DNA of 64,000 nt from Apostichopus japonicus (lineage: Eukaryota; Echinodermata; Holothuroidea; Aspidochirotida; Stichopodidae), in NCBI RefSeq assembly GCF_037975245.1, contig NC_092567.1, forward strand, positions 17,038,376 through 17,102,375, written 5' to 3'. Below are positions 11,591 through 21,800 of this stretch, one piece after another. Under the pieces are notes generated by a model that did not search any database, was not told where the DNA came from, and saw nothing but the letters and a program-made list of their open reading frames with translations. Each line of letters opens with the position of its first letter. Position 1 is the stretch's first letter. A program made the position numbers and the translations under genes.

Positions 11591-12235
11591 TATACCAAGA
11601 CATGCGTCGACAATAGATGGTGAACCATACAGTATGTCACTGTGTTCTCGGGTTATCACTACATCCAGGGTATGTCCAGCACGATGTGTTGCACCAACGA
11701 CATGTTGTTTTAAACCATGGACATTTAAAAGTCTAGAAAACTTCTGTGAGTCAACATCATTAGGGTTATCCAGGTGAAAGTTCAAATCACCAACGATGGT
11801 CACACGATCTTTCATGGCAGTAATACTTTCTAGATAAAGTGCCCATTCATCAAAAAATGTGGAATTCTTTAATCCTTTTTTAGAAAAGGGAGGGGTTCGG
11901 TAGATAACACCTAATGCAAATTGTAAATCACCAGTGCTGATACAGCAATCCATATGCTCAAAATGCGTGTGGAGATTATCCTTAGTCGAGGTGTTAATCT
12001 TTAGTGATAATCCAGATTTAAACAGCACCCCAACCCCTCCTCCAGTCTTTCCTGTGGAACGGGGGACATGCTCAAATTCATAACCCGTAGGGACAAGGTT
12101 ACCTATTACAAAGCTGTCAGTCACATTTCCCAGCCACGTTTCAGTTAGTGCTAAAATGTCAATATCATTCGATACAACAAAGTCAGAAACAGATATTGCT
12201 TTATTGCTGATGGAGCGAACATTTTGTAAGAACAC
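11585..12235 (-). pseudogene. LINE endonuclease domain (EEP fold)
   Basis: The frame starts MFLQNVRSISNKAISVSDFV and contains DILALTETWL (catalytic Glu), GGGVGVLFK, ALGVIYRTPP, IVGDLNFHLD (GDxN block) and HTLDVVITR. This is the target-nicking endonuclease of a CR1/L2-type LINE, over about 215 residues, close to the normal domain length. The final block ('SDHYAVSLNIN') continues in the frame 11328-11603, so a frameshift lies near 11590. Confidence 0.85.
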
Positions 12236-12254
12236 TATTAGCGGCTTGGTAGGC

Positions 12255-12767
12255 TGGTTATTGAAATTAAGTTTATAATCCTTTTTTTATGACATGTAAA
12301 TTATTGCTGTGCGTTTTGATAGTTCTAACGTGGTTCAAAGGCCTTGGTTTAATTACAGTTTGACATTCATATTGCATATCTGCTGGTTTTTGAAATTAAG
12401 TTTATGATCCTTTTTTATGACATGTAAATTATTGCGGTGCGTTTTGATAGTTCTAACGTGGTTCAAAGGCCTTGGTTTAATTACAGTTTGAATTTCATAT
12501 TGCATATCTGCTGGTTATTGAAATTAAGTTTATGATCCTTTTTTATGACATGTAAATTATTGCTGTGCGTTTTGATAGTTCTAACGTGGTTCAAAGGCCT
12601 TGGTTTAATTACAGTTTGACATTCATATTGCATATCTGCTGGTTTTTGAAATTAAGTTTATGATCCTTTTTTATGACATGTAAATTATTGCGGTGCGTTT
12701 TGATAGTTCTAACGTGGTTCAAAGGCCTTGGTTTAATTACAGTTTGAATTTCATATTGCATATCATT
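12255..12767. repeat. Four-copy 127-bp tandem repeat with alternating A/B monomers
   Basis: Four units of about 127 bp start near 12255, 12382, 12509 and 12637 at 'ggttattgaaattaag' or 'ggtttttgaaattaag'. Units 1 and 3 share 'attgctgtgcg' and 'gacattcatat'. Units 2 and 4 share 'attgcggtgcg' and 'gaatttcatat'. The array is thus two copies of a roughly 254-bp dimer. It sits directly upstream of the LINE endonuclease start. Confidence 0.9.
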
Positions 12768-12769
12768 AT

Positions 12770-13440
12770 GGTATGTTTCATTATGGTATGTTTCTTTGAC
12801 ATATACTTTATTGACTGAATACTCTTGAGTCTTACCAAGCTCTGATTTTATACAATGCATGAACCAACTGCTTCCATCAATTAAAAGCATTTGGTGGCTC
12901 TGAATGGGGGGAGGGGGCATGGGGGCATCTCCCCCAACTTTCAGTCTTTCCCCCGATTGCCCCCCCCCTCCTAGTTTCCGGAGGTAACATGTGAAAATTG
13001 ACAATTTTAGATATAGTGTCTGAATCACTGTATGTCTTGACAAATCCGCGAATGGAAGTAAGTAACACACCCACCCCCCCCCCCCAAGATCTCGGAGTAT
13101 GGGGGCGCCACTGATCAAAAGTCAGCAAACCCCTAGCAAAGAGGTGACGTCTGATAACCGTCTTGAAGATGGAAACGGTGGAGGATGATTTTAGAGAAAA
13201 GTCCATTCCAAAGACGAAGCGAAATGCTCTGTCACCCCATGAAATGGCTGAATCGTTTCTCATGTATAATCTAACATGTTGCTGAAGACCACATGATGGA
13301 GAACATGAATGAATCGAAGTAGGAATATAGGCGGGAGCCGTACCATTCAAAGACTTGGAAACAATGAGCAAGATTTTGTGAATTATATAGGCTACTGCCA
13401 TTCTGTTTACGATATAGCTCGCGTTGCTGCTTGCCAGTTA
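12770..13440 (-). pseudogene. CR1/L2-type LINE C-terminal fragment, interrupted by a MITE
   Basis: On the - strand, 13401 to 13114 reads KILLIVSKSLNGTAPAYI, then LYMRNDSAISWGDRAFRF and SIFKTVIRRHLFARGLLTFD. This is the end of a LINE reverse transcriptase ('YKSLNG.AP.YI...FK..LK..LF'). The frame is interrupted at 12888-13113 by a small hAT element and resumes after it as WKQLVHAL. Only the C-terminal tail is present. Confidence 0.7.
12888..13113. mobile_element. hAT-type MITE with 8-bp target duplication (7/8)
   Basis: A G/C-rich insert with poly-G and poly-C tracts ends in GGCGCCACTG. It is flanked by ATTAAAAG (12880-12887) and ATCAAAAG (13114-13121), an 8-bp duplication with one mismatch. 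The right terminus, CAGTGGCGCC when reversed, matches the CAGTGGCG-type termini of other insertions in this window. The left terminus, CATTTGGTGGC, is more diverged. It interrupts a LINE fragment and is therefore younger than it. Confidence 0.65.
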
Positions 13441-14086
13441 TTTTATATGTATCCTATCGTGCACTTGTCCCATACATAGCAACCACACATTTTGGTGCGT
13501 GAGCTTGTAGCCTATAGCCAGGGCAACCCGAAAATTTCTCGAGGTTTTTACGATTGTTTTCAATGATTTTTTTCTCGAAAATTGCAACCATGCAGTTATA
13601 GTTGATCAATTTGTGTCTTCCATCGCCGTTTTGGAGCAAACAACTTCAACATTTCCCTTCTAAAGAATCATTAAATGCGAGGTGAGCGGGATAAAGGGAT
13701 GAAGCTCGAAAAATTCTACTGCGAAACATTTTTCCCCATACGGCCACAATTTCCATCCGATTTTAAAGTTTCTCATATACTTTTGAAGGTGCTGAGCTGA
13801 GGATCCTGATAATTAGCATAATGCATGAAATTAGCAAGATTCAAGGTGATTTGACCGAAATATTCACTAAGACACTGTGAAATATGCGCAGCATTTCATA
13901 TAACCACCATACACCTAACTCATTTGTTGATGAATTTTGACTGCACATAAAGTGTATGCGAGGGTACCATCAATTGCCAAGTAGGAGGTTTCTGATATAA
14001 AGTTAAATGATGTGGAACTTGCACTATGGACACGCCGATGAATCTATTTATGTACGGGTGTTCACAAGCTTGAACAAATGACTTTT

Positions 14087-14168
14087 AAACATCCCATGCG
14101 TTATTAATTTTTTTACCAGAGTTCAACGTTGATATCTGGTAAACAAAATAATAACGCATGGGATGTTT
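14087..14168. repeat. Perfect 20-bp inverted repeat (82-bp palindromic element)
   Basis: The arms AAACATCCCATGCGTTATTA (14087-14106) and its exact reverse complement (14149-14168) enclose a 42-bp loop. The loop contains ACCAGA...TCTGGT, which extends the hairpin. It could be a very short MITE or the two ends of an element after internal loss. Confidence 0.85.
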
Positions 14169-14266
14169 TTGAATTCTACCTTCACCGCTTCCATGAGGAT
14201 AGGCACAAATATCTCGGCAAGGAGAATCATATATACAAATTCTTTTAAAACAGCGAATGTGTGTAA

Positions 14267-14520
14267 TTATCCAATCAAAGTGGCAACAAAAGTAATTCCA
14301 AGTGACTGCAGTAGAGCACTGTGATGAGCTCTCTGAGAGTATCCATAAATTTGCTTAAAGCTCCAATCAGCCTTTATTTCATGTCTTCCTTTCCAATCAC
14401 GAAGATACCCAAAGTAATCTGCTGTAATGACTGATACACAAACTATCACTGAAAGGAACAATAAACCCGTTAGTCGAAATTCGTAATTTCGTGGAATAGG
14501 CCCCTGTGGTAAAACATATA
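14267..14520 (-). CDS. Possible exon of an unrecognised membrane protein
   Basis: On the - strand, after a plausible acceptor (a pyrimidine-rich run ending TTACCACAG near 14507), an open frame reads GPIPRNYEFRLTGLLFLSV, then a hydrophobic stretch (LFLSVIVCVSVITADYFGYL), a polar segment with KGRHEIKADWSFKQIYGYS, and SLGITFVATLIG before the stop. It has protein-like composition and one clear membrane segment. There is no in-frame ATG before the acceptor and I do not recognise the family. It may be a last exon or chance. Confidence 0.25.
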
Positions 14521-15599
14521 CAACCTTGGCGGTCCCCGACACTTTAGGAAACTTGACGGTTGATCACCATTCTTCTCCAAAACTAGAGAAGATTGAGTGG
14601 TGTAATTTTGGCTGAATTACTTTTCATAGATGAGGTATCGAATGATGGCATTCGTTTTCGATATCATTGATGTTTATTTTTTTCAAATATCTCAAAGGCT
14701 GATCGGAGCTTGTGGACATTAATTTTAGGTGTTTCAAGTTTATTTCTACTTCCAAAAACAAATGAATATACAGTCTGTATGAAATGCATGAATTGACAAT
14801 TATTACAAATGAGTAGCGATCACTCTGACTATTGTATATTTGGACAACTAAAAGAAAGTAGAAGAACCAGAAATAATTTGTGAGACTTTTCCGAGTTTGG
14901 TCCGTGGGATGCGGAAATCATAACGCGAAATCGTGAATCTCCCGGATCTCCTCAGGCCACCAGAAAGCCCTTCGTGAGAGGTGTTCGGCTCCATAGGGGC
15001 CCTCTGAACTTCCACTTCATTGAAGACAAATAAGTGTGTGTGTGTGTGAGGGCCAAATGGTCAATTACTCTCCACTGTGTGTTAAATTCAGCACGATAGC
15101 AATTTGGCCCTATAACAGTCGTAAAATTAAAGGGGAACTCCTTCCGCACTACAGGATAATGCCCTCAGGCAATATCGGGGCAGCTTGTGGGGGGGGGGGG
15201 GGGGTCATTAACGAAGTTTATTGCTCGGTAATAAAACTGCAAAGATGTGAACTGGATTCATAATGGCGGCCAAAGAACGTCATGGAGAGAATACGTTTTC
15301 GGTTGTTATTGTCCACTCCCAAGAAAACGAAAGAGAGGAGAAGACACAGATTAGTTGCTAATTAATCTAAGGGTGTTTGTTTTGATAGAAGAAAGCGCTT
15401 ATGATTCTCACTTGGGTATGTTTATTGATAGAACATCTTTTTATAACTTTATTTTATCGGGTTTCATAGATGGACACCAGTATTACGAATTCATGGATTA
15501 CTTAAAGCATGCCGGAAACGAGTATGATAATCATGACGTGTGGATTTTGCTATTTCTCGCTAATATTTTGAACATGTGATTTCCAATTGAACTTTTCAT

Positions 15600-17160
15600 C
15601 AATCATTTACTCCTAACAACAGTCAAAGGATCAGTGATTCCTTGCCACAGCCTTTGAGCCTAATCAAACACGATAGGGACCGTGTACTCGCTATGATGAG
15701 CACACACACAAAGTATGAGCTCCATTGAAGTTTTTCCCATGAAGTTATGGTGATTTACGGGTTCTCCCTGTTCGATCTGCTTCTGGTTTACCTTCATCAT
15801 TTCCACCACATTTAATTACAGCACCGCTTGTAAAATTGACCTATGATGACCCCTGGTGACCTCTGAGCGACCTTCAAAATGTTCACAACCCAATATTCAC
15901 CAAATGTAATGACCTTCATGTCAATATACCAATGTTCATTGATTTGACCTTTGATGACCCCTGATGACCTCTGAATGATCTGCAAAGTTTTCACCGCTTA
16001 ATATTTACTGTTTGTAACTGGTTTTCATTTTTATACAGCATTGTTTAGCGATTGGACCTTCAATGACCCCCAATGACCGCTGAATGACCTTCAAAATTTC
16101 TGCGACTCAATGTTTACTATATTTACCGAGTTTCATATTGATACAACATTGTCTAGTAATTTGACCTTCAATGAACCCTGGTGACCTCTGCATGCCCTTC
16201 AAAATTGTTGTCACTCGATGTCCACCATACGTACCAAGTTTCATTTAAACCGAGATGCTGAGAAAATTTAGCGTAAATTATGCAGATTACCCACCTATTT
16301 AGCATATATCGTGCTCAAAATCTAATCAGTTAGAGAACTCATATAGCTATAGGCCTCCAGCTTCTCACCAAATTTCATTGTCATACCTATTGCGGCTCAT
16401 GGGATATATTTGACGTCTGCTGACCTCAGGTGACCGTTGACCTCCACTAAAAACAATAGGAACCGCGTGCTAACTATGAAGATCACACGTACTAATTTTG
16501 AGCTTAATTGAAGATTCCCATTTCAAGTTATGGTGATAACAAGGTTGTCACTATTTGACCTCTGCTGACCCCAGATGACGTTTGATTTCGACCAATAACA
16601 CCCAAATCTACCACCCAAGTATGATAATGAACGGACCTTGCGTTGTTGACTTAGAGTGATTCCGAGCGGCGTCACACACACACACACACAGGTCGACTTT
16701 GCATTCAGTTCGAGGACTTCATTGTTATTTTCTTTGTACCTGTTTCCTGAGCCCTAACTTTAACAACAGACTCTCTGTTGTTAAACTTTCGAGGAAAATC
16801 TATTCAATTTACCTTCGAGGACTTTTCATGTCCTCGATCGCATCGCAAACAAACTCACACACACACACACACAAAATCATCAGTTTGGTCTTTGGAATAT
16901 TTGAAAAGAATTTGTTGCTGTTAAGCCAATGTCTATGTTTCCAAATTCATTTGTGTCATCATTTAGGGTATTTCGAAGGGGTTCATTTTTCAATAATACC
17001 GTAGTGTCATCGGCAAGTAAAGAGAAGGTCGATTTATTGGTTGAACGATGAATATTATTTAATGTATAATGTAAAATAATAAAATAACAGATAAATTAAT
17101 AGATAGAGAGTAGGTTCACAATAGCTCACCCAGCACAATGCTGGTGTGAGCTAAAATTGA
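15600..17160. repeat. Dispersed 'TTTGATGACC' repeat (copy B)
   Basis: Phrases of the type 'ttgacctttgatgacccctgatgacctctgaatgacc' recur about every 100-110 bp between roughly 15.83 and 16.25 kb. The right end is an imperfect hairpin, AATAGCTCACCCAGCACAATGCTGGTGTGAGCTA (17125-17155, only partly self-pairing). The same hairpin begins copy C at 47800 in reverse orientation. Two short (CA)n tracts lie inside. Apart from a LINE scrap at 16880-17035 there is no coding content. Confidence 0.6.
16880..17035 (-). pseudogene. LINE reverse transcriptase scrap with (L)ADD box
   Basis: The - strand reads STFSLLADDTTVLLKNEPL, then NDDTNEF and, in a shifted frame, WLNSNKFFSNIPKTKLMIL. This matches the RT catalytic box (F/YADDT) followed by the conserved 'WL..NKLSLN..KT' block of CR1-like LINEs. 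Only about 50 codons survive. Confidence 0.6.
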
Positions 17161-17404
17161 ATAACCTCTTTCTGTGTCATTATCATTTAATACACCCAGT
17201 CATTATTTCGAAGGGTGGCGATACTTCGCAAACGATATGTTTGAAGACATTTTGTTTAGATTTGGATTCAACTTTGTTGCATGTAGGCTAACACAAAAAA
17301 TGGATAATGGTCCGAAATATCAGCCACGCGATGACACCACTATTGTTAGAATCAGCTCCAGGGTTATATCAATAAGGGAAGAGGTGGTGTTAGTGCCTCT
17401 CGTG

Positions 17405-17594
17405 CAGTGGCGGCGCCACGGGGGGGGGGGGGGGGGAATTGCCCTCCACTTTCAAGAGACAAAAAAAAAAAATCTAAAATCGTCTAAAAAACGTGTTTGA
17501 GCGATAGTATTTTGTAGGGGATGGGGTCCAATTTTGTCCACCCCCACACAATTTTCTTTGTTTCCCCACTTTCCAAAGGCTGATGCCGCCTCTG
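17405..17594. mobile_element. hAT-type MITE, 190 bp, perfect 8-bp TSD
   Basis: CTCTCGTG is duplicated exactly at 17397-17404 and 17595-17602. The termini are CAGTGGCGGC (left) and CAGAGGCGGC (right, reversed). A poly-G tract follows the left terminus. The 8-bp TSD and CA(G) termini identify a hAT-superfamily non-autonomous element; it has no ORF. Confidence 0.85.
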
Positions 17595-18146
17595 CTCTCG
17601 TGGGTTCGTTAATAAGTTGTGAAAGGGAATACAGTGACAGGACATTACCGAAACACTGTATATCATGCATCCTATCAATCTTCCGTAGTTCATCAACTCA
17701 AAGCAAGACGGTCTAAAGGCTAACCCATACGGTAGCACACACACATACATTTTTAAAGCTCTAAAATCTACATGGTTTGCAATAGCGATGTACAATCATA
17801 ATGGTAAGCTGAATTTAAGAAGTCTTCAAAGTGACTTAAACTGTGCAGGCGAAGGAGAATTCCAAATAGAGAAGGGAAGACTATTCAACAGCATGGGCCC
17901 GGCTGATGGGCCCGGCACGATCGCCATAGGTTACCGTGCAGTGTAGTTTTGGGAACAGAGGGAGTAAGCGTATTGCCAGAACGAGAAGGCGTAACGAGTA
18001 TTGACTGAAAAAGACAGATCTTTGGACTGCAACGAGTCATAACAATCCACAACTAACATAGCCGCGCTGTTATGCAGATATTGCAGTCTCTGAATCAAAT
18101 CACTGGTATAGCATAGAGCAAGCTATTGCAGTGATCTAAGTGGCAA

Positions 18147-18154
18147 TATATATG

Positions 18155-18207
<53 letters not shown>
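18147..18207. repeat. (TA)n microsatellite
   Basis: About 28 TA units with minor interruptions, upstream of the stichopin promoter. Confidence 0.9.
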
Positions 18208-18212
<5 letters not shown>

Positions 18213-18720
18213 CACTATCTGACTGTCATGGCTGAGAGCGATCGATGTCGGGGTAGGCCTACGACACGTTTTACTGTTATCTAAACAACCATGACACGTC
18301 GACGTTACCAGCACATTTTGCAACTCAAAGTTTCACGCGAAAATAGTCCGCAAAACCATGTGTATACTTTTATGAAATACTGCCCCAGTCCTGACAGTAC
18401 TTCTAATTCTATAGGCCTTGGGGCCAATGTGCGCCTCTGAACAAAACTTTTCCCATTGGCTGAGGCTAAGTTGCTAACGCTAACCCTATTCCAGACAGTG
18501 ATTACCACCAATAGGAAACGATTCGATCGGCCAATGAGAAAGCACTTTGTTGGAGGTGCACATAAACTGAACTCTTGAACACCCCCGGAATAGAGACCAC
18601 CCTTCAAAACGAGCACGCGCAAAGATGTTAAGAATCCATCTTTTCACGCCCCGCGTGGTATATTCCGAGGTAAGCCAGATGTCATGTGGGGATCACATGC
18701 ATATTTGGGTTCGAATGTGG

Positions 18721-18728
18721 GTATAAAG
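18721..18728 (+). promoter_or_regulatory. TATA box of the stichopin gene
   Basis: GTATAAAG lies 109 bp before the stichopin ATG. A transcription start about 25-30 bp downstream, near the 'aaactcacac' at 18747-18756, would give a 5' UTR of about 80 nt. The position relative to a gene with independent support makes this more credible than a random TATA match. Confidence 0.6.
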
Positions 18729-18829
18729 CTTGGAACCAGGAGCGAGAAACTCACACATCTACCAAGAGCCTCAAACGAATAACAGTTGTCATCGCAATCA
18801 CCGCTGATATCTCACCACTCTCCACTATC

Positions 18830-21800
18830 ATGTTCGGTAAGTTTGGTATATTCAAATTTATATACTCCATGGTGGAAATTAGTGATAGAGGTAAAGATTG
18901 AGTACTTTCTGAACTGCATAACGATATTAAGTTTGATACCGTATGATACGAGATACTGGTATTCAAGTTCCAAATTCATTTATATACTCCCAAACATAAA
19001 CTTAGAGTCAGTTTGAATTGCCTTAATTAAACAAATTACTAAGCAATCATTCCAATCACATAACAAACATGAGGTAGAAGAATCAGAAATAAGGTATTTT
19101 TTCTGAGTCTAGTCCCGGGATATGTATATATATATATGCAGAAGCATATATACACAAATAGTATAGTTAGAAGTAATATTAGTGATAACCAACAGAAATA
19201 AAAGGAGAAGGCACACAAATTGTTCGTTCAGTGCAGCAGGTCCTAAACTCTGGAATTCTCTACCTCATCACTTGAGAAATATCACATATATTGACACTTT
19301 TAAGAAGCATTTGAAAACTTATCTTTTTAAGCTTGAGTATGGGCATTAATCTCATTCGTTGTTTTATTCACATTACTGTGCCCATTTTCATGTATATTTA
19401 TATATTTTTGTTCTTTATTGTGGTTTATAACCCTGTCTTATATCATTTTTTTTACTTTTATTGCTGTTGTTATTACTTTTAGGTTTCTTAAGTTTGGTAA
19501 TTTTATATTCCAGGTATTGGTTCTTTTGTACAGTGCTCTTGAGCATGTTTCATTTCATGATAACAGCACTTTAATATATGGTATTTATATTATGATATAT
19601 ATTGTATAATTGCTGAGAAAATATTGATCCCAAAGGCTTATAATTTGATAGAATTGTAGAAGATTGTTCCCACTGTTCTCCACCTTTTTACAGTTAGGGT
19701 GCACATTTTAAAGGTGTTTCCTCATTGTTTGTTCGTATTGTATACATACATACATAAATGCATATGTGTATTTGTACAGCGCTTCTCCAAAAAGATCGAA
19801 GCGCTTGAACAACAGCTTAACGAATAGGGGGGAAAAGAGTAACTAAGTAACTTAGAATAGAAAGGATTTTAGATGATTTTTGAAGGTGTAGAATTGATTG
19901 TAGTTATTGTTAGGATTAGGATCTAGGTCAGGGATTAGGGTTAGCGTTAGCCAGTAGGGGTGGGGGTTATTATAAAAATGTGCGTATCGTCACTGGGTTT
20001 ACAATTTGAAAACATTATATCCGTTACGTTTACTTGTAATAACGCTAGAATTTGCATGTTGGGATGAAAACAGTTTCCGGGGTCATCGGGAAATTGCTGC
20101 TATTGTTGCTCCTTCCTCGTCAATGTTGAAATTCATGGTGCTAGTGAAGGTGATCTGATTATCTCATAGTTATTATACAAAATAAAATTGTTAGCAAACT
20201 GCTTATCCACTAGAGAGCCTGTGTAGGAGAATGTGTAAAAGTAAGTTGGTCTGACGTTTCGATCCTAGAAGGATCTTCTTCAAAGGCTAAATGACACTTA
20301 CACAGTTATTATGTATGAATATTTTCGCCATCGAACACCGATTCGATCCTTTTGAAGCTTGAGTTTGGTGAGTGTACCTTGAGTCGGTCACTGCGTATAA
20401 AAGTATCATCAGCGATGAGCTTTCGCGCGTCTTGATTTAAATATGCCCAATTCAATCAAAACATCTCACGCGTGTTGAAAACGCGCTTCCACGCGTTTGG
20501 ATATGGCCTTGTGGACGATTTTTTTGAAAATGCACCTAATTTTGTTAAAGTGTAGCGACATCCTCAAGAAAATGCTTTGAAATAAGGCCGGACTTTACTT
20601 TTTGCAGGAAGAAAAACAAGTGATGGGTAGTAGAACAGTTTGCTCTTCCATAGGACTGCTCTTATAAATATTTCTGAATAGTGTTTCCTATGCAGTGGGA
20701 TATTCCTGGAGTGACTGACTCAAAGTCACGCTTAGTGAAATTGCACAAAAATCATTTGGGAAAATGACTAATCAACTTGTCAGATAAAGAAGAGAACACA
20801 TTTTCGAACATGTTTGTCTGAGTTTTATCAGTTTTCACTTTTCAATATATCTTCTGAGCCCTGAAAGTTCCTTAGGTGACCGACTCATGGTACCACAATG
20901 CTACCAATAATTCGTCCCTTGTTTCACGCACTGACGAATATGCAAATTATTTTATTTTGTTTTACGTAGTGACGAATGTTTTTAAAACATTTATATGCCC
21001 TTAAAATTGTTCTACATCCTTTAAATTTGAAACGTCTATAAACTTTAATTTGTTTTCTGTAACATAAATCTATAGAAACTGCTTAAAAGGTATTATTTGT
21101 GATCAAAGATTCAGTTGCAAAGCAGTGAATTGATTTGGATCGTGATAAATAACTTTCTAACATTCGTCAGTACGCGAAACAAGGGACGAATTATATTGAA
21201 TGTGTATTCCAGGTAGGGATGCTTATCAATAAACAATCCGAGAAACTTTGTAACATAAGAGGGCGTGATTTTCAAGAGCTGTATGAGCTGTCCCGAGCGC
21301 GACCATTTTTTTCCTAGTACGCTGGCGCGAAATTTACTAATTGGCCAGTCACATTTGTGGAATCCAGTTTCCCCAAAACCCAATTATCCAACAATTGTAT
21401 CTAGTTTTGACCAAAGAATATGAAAGAACCTATTTGATTACGCCTGTGGAGCTATCCCTAACCTGTTTACTGAACCCAAACCCTGATTTTAAATCGAATT
21501 TAGGAAAATCCTGAGAAAGAATTTCGCGCTAGCGTACTAGGAAAAATAAAATAGCGTTCCGAGTTGGGTGCTGGGTTGCCTGGGCAATGCCTGCCGGGTC
21601 GCGAATTTTTTTTCCCAAACAGGTTTGCAAGTGTGTGTAAATAGTCGTTCATGATTGGTCGGAAAAGTTACGTCATCACCATAGAAACCTTCACTTCGAG
21701 GTTCTGCATCCGTTTGTTGCAACGAAGATATACCCGTTCATAATTACCCGTAGCTTTTCGTACATATATTTAGATATGTTTAGAATTGGTTTAGACATAT

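Larger units (their letters stand above)
9656..12235 (-). mobile_element. CR1/L2-type LINE, internally deleted and frameshifted
   Basis: Reading on the - strand from 12235 down to 9656: endonuclease, a linker, a reverse transcriptase missing its centre, the RT thumb and C-terminal tail, then an A+T-rich 3' tail. The tail contains 'tatagcgcctt' and 'aaggcgctttaca' as a short inverted pair (near 9708-9750). Similar 'gcgc...gcgcttta' tails occur near 19775 and 33110. The coding pieces are in several frames, so the copy is dead. Confidence 0.82.

Noticed and set aside
15355..15579. 74-residue ORF ending YDNHDVWILLFLANILNM
   Set aside because: Protein-like at a glance, but it has no recognised motif, no clear splice sites and no second exon; too weak to call.
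19914..19960. Interstitial telomere repeat
   Set aside because: Only two or three imperfect TTAGGG-like units; not enough for a telomere relic.
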